DNA from: Thalassia testudinum
Taxonomy: Eukaryota > Streptophyta > Magnoliopsida > Alismatales > Hydrocharitaceae
DNA length: 64,000 nt
Direction: 5' to 3'
Assembly: GCA_037157565.1 (NCBI GenBank)
Contig: JAZHRO010000026.1
Span: 33,036,501 to 33,100,500 of the forward strand
The position numbers and the translations under genes were made by a program. Under the pieces are notes generated by a model. The model ran no database searches, had not been told where the DNA came from, and saw nothing but the letters and a program-made list of their open reading frames with translations. Shown here piece by piece: positions 56,129 through 64,000 of this stretch; the stretch's first letter is position 1, and every line of letters starts with the position of its first letter.

Positions 56129-58957
56129 TGGTCGGTCGCTCTTTCATCGTGTTTTAAAGTTATCTTCGTTGTAGTATTACCATGAAAAGCGATTACCAGT
56201 TTATTTCAATTTATTACTCGAAATTTAAAATATCTCAAGGTCGAACTCAGGGAGCAAACGTAATTCTAGAAGCATGCAAATTCACAATTCACTATGATAT
56301 ACTATTTTACAACAGTTAAAGAGAGAGAATGAACAAAAAATTCTTTTCTTCTTTTCTTTCTTTCTTTCTTCTCTTCTTCTTCTCTCTTCCTTTTCTTTCT
56401 TTCTCTGCCTCTCTTTTCTCGGACGTCTGATTCTTTGAATTAGATGCCTTATCAGACCCTTTTCTACAGTGCCTTGCAGCTTCTTCTTGCACTATGCCTT
56501 CTCCTTCTTCAGTTGGCTTCTCGGCCTTCCTATGTTCTTCTGCTATTGCGGCTCTCCTCCTTCTCTTTCTTTTCTCTGCAGCTTCCTCCCTCCTGTCTTC
56601 CTCTTCCTCTTTCAGCTGCTCTGTGCGGCTAAGTGTCCTCAACCGCTCCGCTGCCTTTCCTTCTTCTATCTTCAGCAGCTCCTTCCTTCTTCTTTCGATT
56701 TCTTCCTCTCTGCAGCTCCTTCCTTCTTATCTTCAGTAGCTGCGGCTCTTCTTCTTCTTCTCTTTTGCTCCGCTCCTCCTCCTTTCTTCTTCTCCTCTGC
56801 TCCCCTGCGCGTTACACGATTAGGCAAAACCTAACCCCTACCCACCCTGCATCTCTCTCTCTCTATTTCTCTCTCAAAGGTTCGCTCCCAGAGCATTCGC
56901 GGGTATACGGGTTGGGTAGCGCACCCGGGACCAGGCCCACCGGCGTGCGGTGGTGGGTGAGGAGTGCACGGTAGGGTAGTCGGGTTTAGACCCAGGCCCG
57001 TGGGGCGTGAGCGTGGGCAAGGGCGGGTGCGAGCGCGTGGCGCGCTGCGTGCGTGGGCGAGGGACCTGACCCCTGTGTATCGAAGGCGATAAGTCTTATG
57101 CAGGAATTCAATTTATGCTGCGGTGCCCACTCACCCACTTCCGAGGTGGGACTAAACGTCCCATTTGCCTATCGCACGCACCCGCAGAGGTTGAGCTTCT
57201 CAATTGCAGCTGCTGTGAGGATCCTCGAAGCCAATCAAAGGCCTGGGTGTGTGTGCGAGACCAAGCTGCGCCTTCTGGACTTGGGGACCTGGAGCGCTGC
57301 GGCCTGGAGAAGCTTGCAAAGCAACTTCGACCTACTCGTCAATGGCGGCGAGACCCTGGAACCTGAAAGCACCAAAACGGCCTCGCGGCCACGTTAAAAA
57401 GCTCAGGGAGCTTCGCTAAGGTGCGGTGAATGTACAGAGGTGGTCGGTGAGGGGTGGGAACGCCTGTGGGAGCGTGCCTAGGGTTTACTGTGGCTGTGGA
57501 GTTGGGTGTGTTCGGTGGGCGAATATAGAGGTGTTGGTAGTCAATGGAGATGGGGAAACTGCTTAGTGAATGATGGCAGAGGTTTTGAGGGGTCTAGCGA
57601 GGTGGATGGAGGTGTGGAGCGGTGGAAACACCTCGCTGGTGGTCTGTCGGAGGTGGAGAAGGTGGCGGTGGACAGTGGCGTAGAGGGGTCGAAAATGTGA
57701 TTTAAAAGAGAGGAAATGAAGAGGGGGAGAGAGAGAACTTATCTATGAGTCTCTGGATGAAGGGGAGGGAAGCGGTTGTAGCGAAAGACTGTGTTGCCGT
57801 CGCCGGAGACGAAGGTGCCCAGGGGAAGGGACGGTGACGAGGAAGAGAGACTGAAGGGCGCCTGCTGTTACGGCAAGTTGCGACGGACGACAGCGGAGGT
57901 AACCCTGCCACTGGTATGGTGGCAGGGTGATGAGAGAGGAGGAGGAGGGCCGTCGGAGCCTGCGGGAGAATGGCTGGAGGAGGAGGAGACGAAATTTGAG
58001 GGTTTTCTTCGGCCAAAACAGGCTTGAAGCAACCAGCGGCCCTAGTCGCTCCTTAAATAGATGCTGGCGAGGAGGAGATCTCGAGGAGGTAGCGTGGGCA
58101 GGCCGCTGGAGAATGGCCGGAGAAGAGACCCATGCCTCTTGCGCATTCGCACGAGAGGTATGGGCATCGGCAGGGCATGGGAGGGGGTCCATGCGGAAGA
58201 AGACAATGCAGGGAACCCCCCTCTCGTTTCTGGGGTCGGTCCCCATACCTTGCGTGGCGCCATCTTCCGCACAAAGTTGCCAGAGGCATGGGTAGCTGCT
58301 GCGGGTGGTTGAGGGACCGGCTTTCAAAGAACGAAGGGAAAGCTGAGGGGCAAAAAACAAGGGTTCAAAAAGTAATTCTTGAAGACCAATTTGTAAAGTA
58401 GGTCAAAATGGCCTTCCCTTAGGTCCAAATTTTGGTACTAACCTAATTTGAACCTAAGGAATCCAATGGTGAAGTTTGATTTTATGTTTGACCACGTTTG
58501 ACTGGTCAATTTTCACAAAAACCCAATTGGGTATGGTTCTCAATCTAGGTCAAGATAGGCTCCATTGGCCAAATTGAAGGTTCTAAACCCTAGGGGATGT
58601 TTTTTCATGAATTTTAGAGGGTTTAATTGACTTTTATATTGCTTGAAACTTCGTGAATTAAAGCGAATTTGTTTTAGGGTTATAGAATGTCATTTAATTC
58701 CTAGAAGTTGCTATAACCCATTTCAGATCAAATCATCTCACTTTCTTTCTTATTAAGCCCATTTGATTTGTGTTTAGACCCTTAGACATCCTGTTTGTGT
58801 ACTGCATTGGTAAAATTGTAGTTTTACCCCTTGTGAGTTACTTATACTCAAATTTATAGTTATTTGATTTAGGCTTTCCCTTAGGTTTTGTCGGAGCTTT
58901 TGTATACTTATTTAGGTCAAAATATGCTAGTTAGGGTTTATGATGAGGCTCTCACCA
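56129..58957 (-). mobile_element. E2 5' LTR
   Basis: Same structure as the 3' LTR with scattered substitutions and small indels. The first bases in element orientation are TGGTGAG instead of TGATGAG. The LTR-end motif is at 56257-56233. TATA-like CTATTTAAGG lies near 58060. Confidence 0.9.
57109..57164 (-). promoter_or_regulatory. snRNA-type promoter module in E2 5' LTR
   Basis: USE-like AGTCCCACCTCG at 57153-57142 (minus), spacer of 24 bp, CATAAATTG from 57117. This copy is the one placed to drive E2 transcription if active. Confidence 0.6.
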
Positions 58958-59126
58958 CTTGGTTCCAACTCCAAATCCTCTCTCCCTCTACACTCTCGTC
59001 TGCTTCTTCAAGCTCATTGGGAGCTGAAGCTTTTCATCCATTGGGAGGTCCATGAGGGCTCCATTGACTTCTGGTATGATTTATGGATTGGTGACTCTCC
59101 TCTACACTCTCTCTTTCCTGAAGGCT
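58958..59126 (+). pseudogene. LINE C ORF2, piece 3
   Basis: LINE ORF2 resumes after E2: WEVHEGSIDFWYDLWIGDSP (59044), then LHSLFPEG, cut at 59126 by LTR-7. LINE A has the matching WEIHEGQVDFWFDIWVG at 32590. Confidence 0.8.
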
Positions 59127-61503
59127 TGATTACACAGCAATCATACGACCTAATATACCTGAATTAAGTTAGAATCTATCATAACTTAGGAACAGGGCAT
59201 ACATAAGCATCATAATTTGCATAATAGTTAGTTTAGTAGCCTTAGAGATAATATTACCATTTTATGCTCTAAAAAAGAGATGAAATTGATTGCAGATGAT
59301 TTGAGGTTGCAAATGATAGATTAGACCATACGGATCTGAATAGGATGACGACGGGAGTCTAATGCTTTCGGAATTGTCTTGATTAGACATCCGTAGCATC
59401 ACGTGTAGCCTGATGATAACGTCATCATTAGCCATATCTAGCTTTAATTAGTCACAATCAAGGAATAAATGATCCTATATAACTGCCAGAAGAGCCCTAA
59501 TTCACTGCAAATCCATTCTGGGAGAATAACAAGAAAACATGGGTAAAACTACAGTTTTAACAACATATCTCAATTGTAGAACAATCATGGGATTTCTTAG
59601 GGGTTAATTAAAAGTCAAATGGTCTTAAATGTCTAACAAGTGGGTCCGTGCAGACAGAAACATGTTTTCACGCGTTTCGAGAATTAAATGACATATGAAA
59701 TCCTAAAAACATACCCACTTAATTAATTGAGGTTTTGATCAGGATAAAATTCACATAAACCCTCTGAAAGTCATATAAAAATATTCTTTAGGGTTTGGTA
59801 TGCTTGATTTGACCATCAGAAACTGTTGTGACCTAAAATAGAGACTCAAATAGACAATTGCCCTAATATGGGTTTCTGCACAATTTATCTAGTCAAACTT
59901 GGTCAAACATAAATCTGACTTCACCATCAGATTTGTTGGATCCAAATTAGGTTTGTACCAAGATTTGGGTCCAATCAGAGATTATCTCGACCTAGTTTGC
60001 AATTTGGTCCTATCTGACTCTTTTCTTTCACACACATCCCCTAACTTTTAAAATCCTTAGGAACAGGGCCCTATCTTTGTCGTCACTCTTTGCAAATAGG
60101 TACCTCCTCCATTATTGCAGAGGAATCCTTCTCCGGCGACCTTTGATTGAAGAGAACTCCTCTGATCAACGAATCCCTTCCAAAATTGGAAGGGAGATTC
60201 CTTATGAAGTTCTCTTTCCAACGCTCCCTACCTTGAATCCTATAACCATCCTAATCTCTCATGCGAACGCATGAGAGATTTGGGTATCTCTTGGGTTTCC
60301 AACTCTGACGAACCTTCCAAGTTCAAGAGCTTGGTTTCCAAGCTTCAACCGCCCTCTAAAAGCCTATAAAAGGATCCTCAATGCACATCGATCCTTCTAC
60401 GCTTGAATTCAACCGGAATCACCCTCAATTCCTCCCTCCTCTCTGGCCAGATAGCTCCTCAACATCCGATGACCTCCTCTGACTTCATTCCTCATCTGTT
60501 CGCAATACTGGCGATGGATCTACCTTCCTCAACTTCTTTCGCTCTTGGCCGTACCAGCAAGAGCCTCCTTCCCATCGTCGTCGTCGCTTCTACCTCACCG
60601 GAGCAGTTCTCTTCCACGGTGCCGGCCATACCATACTCGACGTCCTCCTTATCCTTTTCGACCCTTAGAGTAGGTAGTTAGGTCTCTCTAGTTCTTTAGA
60701 TTAACTTCCCTGATCAAAAACCCAAAAGCAAGTCCTGGACATTGCTGTTCACCCCCGTCTTCTTTGCGTTCGGCTCCACACATCCACACACCTTGCCACC
60801 ATGACCATAACCTTCACCATACTACACCCATCAAAACCCCTCTCTCTATTCGCCTTCCCATCTACTGAAAACACCCACCGAACAAACCCACTTCCTCCGG
60901 TCATCTCCGCACGTTGGAGGCTATTTTTAGGTGCGATCAGAGCTGTTGATCTTCCTATCGATGGATTTGATCGCCTAGGGTTTGTTACACGAGTTTAAGG
61001 ACCAAAATGCACACTTTGTCTCTCATTAAAACTATACAAGAAGGCCCAGGGCCCCCTAGTTGAAGGACATCTCTTGCATCTTCCACATCTCTCTCTTCCA
61101 CCTTCTTCCTCTATCCTCCGCCTCTCTCTGCAACTTTGACCTTTGTCCCGGCACTCTGGATTTTAGATGTTGCCGCACCTCGCACAACAATCTCACAAGT
61201 GACGTCGTCTATTTGCATCTCTCTCTCTTTCTTTCTATCTATCTACTATCTTTCTTAGGAATTTCTATTTTGAAAAGCTCTATTTGAATGCAATAAAATT
61301 CTGATCTTCTGTATGTTTGATCTATACATATATATAAATATCTGTTTAGAGCAAGTTCTTTTGAAAAGCTTCTGCATAAATCGAGATTGCCTCCCCGTGG
61401 ACGACCCGGTACTCTCAGTCTTTACAAATTTATTTGTTCCGTCGCGATTCGCACTACAACAATAAGATCATATCTTTCTAACGCGTTTAGCAGCGACGGA
61501 ACA
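59127..61503 (+). mobile_element. LTR-7: Ty3/gypsy-type solo LTR, apparently chimeric
   Basis: It starts TGATTACACAGCAATCA (LTR-5-like) and ends GGAACA (2377 bp). At 59411 an LTR-3-like start TGATGATAACGTCATCA appears internally and LTR-3-like sequence follows. Landmarks: 13-bp hairpin 60253-60280, TATAAAAG near 60364, CT-rich part, LTR-end motif 61388-61411, ACTACAAC at 61454. No USE module was found. No internal region, so a solo LTR. Confidence 0.8.
60253..60280. repeat. 13-bp perfect stem-loop in LTR-7
   Basis: AATCTCTCATGCG, loop AA, exact reverse complement. It is homologous to the LTR-3 hairpin with a compensatory pair change. Confidence 0.85.
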
Positions 61504-61809
61504 AGGCTCTACTCCCTCTCGAATCTCCATTAGTAGAGTGCTCCCTTTGACCTCTAGCACTCCTTTTCGCTCTACCATTCCCATTAATATGTTTGCTGAG
61601 ATTTCCAGCCTCCAATTAGATGCTCTTAAGGACTTGTCGATCTGGACTCCAACATCTTCTGGAATCTTTTCAGTCTGCTTGGCTTATCAACTGATGTTTT
61701 TCTCCTTCCCGAAGGACTCTTCTGTTATTTCCCTTTGAAATCTCATCCTGCCTCTTAGAATCTCCTTTTTGTTTGGAAGCTTCTCAAAGGCAGCCTCCCC
61801 ATCGATGAT
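61504..61809 (+). pseudogene. LINE C ORF2, piece 4 (zf-RVT region)
   Basis: The frame reads STPSRISISRVLPLTSSTPF, then LKDLSIWTPTSSGIFSVCLA (61628) and, after a stop at 61738, LPLRISFLFG (61751), the zf-RVT region of plant LINE ORF2. It is cut at 61809 by LTR-8. The rest of LINE C lies beyond the window. Confidence 0.8.
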
Positions 61810-64000
61810 TGATGAGAACACCATCATGAGCCATAACTAACTAATTTTGATCTAATTAAGTCATTAAATGCTCCTACATAATTGCCAGAGAGCTTTAATT
61901 CATTGCATAATCAATCTGAGAGAAATACAATAAAACAAGGGTAAAACTGCAGTTTTAACACTATATCTCAATTTTTGTACAATCACGAGTTTTCTCAGAG
62001 GTTAGTTAAGGGTCAAATGGCCTTAAATGTCCAACAAGTGTGTTAATACAGACAGAAATGAGTTTTCACACATTTCAGGAATTAAATGACTTTTGAAACC
62101 CTAAAAATAGACCTGCTTAATTAATTGAGGTTATGGTCAAGATAAAATTCACCTAAACCATCTAAAATTTATATAAAAATATTCTTTAGGGTTTGGTACC
62201 TTCAATCTGACCATCAGAACCCGTCTTGACTCAAAACAGAGTCCAAGACAGATATTTACCTAAATTTTGGTTTTTTCATAAATTACCCAGTCAAACGTGG
62301 CTAAAACCTAAATCTAACTTCACCATTAGATTTTTTGGGTCCAAATTAGGTTTTTACCAAAATTTGGGCCCAATCTAAGATCATCTTGAGTAAGTTTGCA
62401 TTTTGGTCCAGCCAAACTCTTTCAATCTCATTCAGACCCTTAACTTTTTGAATTCCTTGCAAATAGCCCCCTAGTTTTGTCGTATCCTTCACAGAAAGTC
62501 CCCACACCACTATCGCTCAAGAATCCTACTTCGGCGAGCTTCATTTGGAGAGTTCTCCTTGATTGATTGATGAAACCTTGCTAAAATAGAACCAGAGACT
62601 CTTTAGGAAATCCTCTTTCCAATGGGTCCAACCTTGGATCCCAACTCCTTCCCAAAAGCTCGTGAGAACACTTTGAAGGAATGGGTATCCTATTTTTGCG
62701 TAAGCTCCAAGGTTCCCAAGCATGTTTTCAAGCCTAGAACCCCCTCCTAAGCCCTATTTAAGCACGACCAATGCATGGCCGTGCTCTTTAGCAAGTTTTA
62801 GGGCTAAAAACTTCTTCGAAACTCCCCCTCCGACCCTGCTTTGACTTAGCTCTGGTGGGCTCCTCCCCCGTCCTCCTATGGACGGCCAATGATCAAATTG
62901 GCCTGTCCTCCTTCTTCCTCATCTTCGTCTGTGCTTGGTGGGCCAAAGCCAGGGCATCCAGATCCCTTTCTTCGCTGCCGTCCCCCTTTCGGAGGATTCA
63001 TCTTCCCCACGTCTTGCCATCACATCGGCATGGGTTTTCTACCTCCTTCGATTGTTAGATTAGGTTCTCTAGCTTTCTCTCCTTCCCTACGATTTTCTAT
63101 TCTTCTTATTCCCTAATTCGACCACCGACGCCGTGAATCACCCTCATCTCTTCCATCTCCGGCAAACACTTTGGCGAAGACTTCTACTCTCTACACAACT
63201 CCATCCTCCTCGCTGACAAGTCCCCGACCTCCGCCACATCCACTCGCACAAAAGCCCTAACCTATCGCACTCCATCGTCCACCCAATCACGCCACCGAAC
63301 ACACCCATCACCGGTTACCTTCCCCGATTCCAGCCAGCCACCACAGACCACCATCCTCAATAAAACCACCTCTGCTACAGTTGCTGTGGTCTGGTGAAGC
63401 TCCTGAGGTATTCTAACACGGCCACGAGACCCTATTTCTTGTTTCAAGTAGTAGGTCCTCTGCCGCCATTATCGTAGCTTCGAGCAAGGCTTCAAGCTTG
63501 CTCTAGGACACATTCACTCCAGGCGTTTTCTCTAGGCAGTGTGGTTTACTCCCAGGAAGCCTCCCAAGCATCCAATTGAAGTTGCCAGGGCACACTCAGC
63601 CTCCAATTGAGGAAGGAACACCTGCTGTAGCTTGCGCAAAGGAAGGGTGGGACATTTAGTCCCACCTCGGAAATTGTTTTTATCCTACATGCTATTCGCC
63701 TCCTAACATGAGGGTGAGGTCCTCCTTACCCACTCATGCCTCACCCGCAACACCTAACTCGTGGGTCTGGCACGCATCTGATTACCCACCTAAGCCTTGT
63801 TCACACCTCGCTCACCACCCACCGCCAGTGAGCCTTGTCCTGGGTGCGCATGTGCCCGATAACCTGACTACCCGGATTGTGGCCTCGGAGGGTGGAACCT
63901 AGGAGGAAGAGCGAAAGAAAGAGAGTGCGGGGTAGGGGGTTTTGCTCTCTGTGATACTTAGCCAAATCTAAGAGTGCCTCCCTCTGTGTGTGAAGAAAGA
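61810..64000 (+). mobile_element. LTR-8 (LTR-3 family), truncated by the window end
   Basis: It starts TGATGAGAACACCATCA and follows LTR-3 throughout: TATA-like CTATTTAAGC near 62755, CT-rich exon-like part, USE at 63658-63669, GA-rich part from 63900. By comparison with LTR-3 about 400 bp of the LTR are missing. Whether this is a solo LTR or the 5' LTR of a full element cannot be seen. Confidence 0.8.
63645..63693 (+). promoter_or_regulatory. USE of LTR-8, TATA region deleted
   Basis: GTGGGAC, ATTTA, GTCCCAC is a perfect inverted pair; AGTCCCACCTCG (63658-63669) is the USE with one mismatch. At the 24-bp position there is ATTCGCC instead of TATA. Compared with LTR-3, about 25 bp including the TATA box appear deleted. 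Confidence 0.5.

Larger units (their letters stand above)
45087..58957 (-). mobile_element. E2: near-complete Athila/Tat-like Ty3/gypsy retrotransposon
   Basis: Minus strand: 5' LTR (58957-56129), PBS (56123-56106), leader, gag-pol (54907-49479), 3' UTR, PPT (47940-47931), 3' LTR (47930-45087). Total 13.9 kb. The LTRs are about 2.83-2.84 kb and very similar, and the TSD is intact, so insertion is young, although gag-pol now has a frameshift and several stops. No env-like frame lies between pol and the 3' LTR. Confidence 0.92.
45082..58962. repeat. TSD CTTGG flanking E2
   Basis: CTTGG occurs at 45082-45086 and 58958-58962, adjoining the outer LTR ends. The LINE reading continues across the two sites, so E2 inserted cleanly into LINE C. 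Confidence 0.9.
59122..61508. repeat. TSD AGGCT flanking LTR-7
   Basis: AGGCT occurs at 59122-59126 and 61504-61508 next to the LTR ends. The LINE frame reads LFPEG then STPSRISI directly across the insertion, confirming the borders. Confidence 0.9.

Overview
The window looks like intergenic heterochromatin of a large flowering-plant genome. It has nested LTR retrotransposons, non-LTR LINEs with plant-type ORF1 and ORF2, a primer-binding site matching plant tRNA-Asp, and one CACTA-type DNA transposon end. I found no host protein-coding gene, rRNA or tRNA gene, and no bacterial feature. The species cannot be named from this sequence.

Layout. (1) 1-11296: AT-rich DNA holding a large LTR (LTR-10, about 1607-8797), split by a Ty1/copia-like solo LTR (6087-8071, TSD ATATG), then a CACTA-type terminus (9451-9720). 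(2) 11297-34080: LINE A on the + strand, split by a Ty3/gypsy solo LTR (LTR-5a, 11460-13498, TSD GCCCT) and by element E3. E3 is a 5'-truncated Athila/Tat-like Ty3/gypsy copy (about 18040-32033), and its 3' LTR is split by element E1. E1 (23649-31397, minus strand) has two LTRs, a tRNA-Asp PBS and a polypurine tract, but carries only one 447-aa ORF of unknown function. (3) 34127-61809: LINE C on the + strand, in pieces. Inside it lie LTR-9, LTR-6 within LTR-9, solo LTR-5b within LTR-6 (TSD GTGCA), the nearly complete gag-pol element E2 (45087-58957, TSD CTTGG), LTR-7 (TSD AGGCT) and LTR-8, which runs off the window end. The deepest nesting is four levels.

How the parts relate. E2 and E3 are close relatives sharing pol and a conserved 3' untranslated region with tandem subrepeats. 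E1 has the same type of PBS and PPT and could have been mobilised in trans by such elements (inference). The gypsy LTRs share signatures: a terminal hairpin, a motif near CCCTGTGTTCGACCCGG about 90-145 bp from the LTR 3' end, then a TATACTAC box.

Most notable observation. Seven LTR copies from several diverged families carry a sequence matching or nearly matching the plant snRNA upstream sequence element (RTCCCACATCG). In six of them a TATA-like box follows after exactly 24 bp, the spacing typical of plant RNA polymerase III snRNA promoters. Several of these LTRs also carry an ordinary TATA box about 0.9 kb upstream, so they may have dual promoters. A second notable feature is a 12-13 bp LTR stem-loop with a compensatory base-pair change between two copies. 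All family assignments are by eye from motifs, with no database search.
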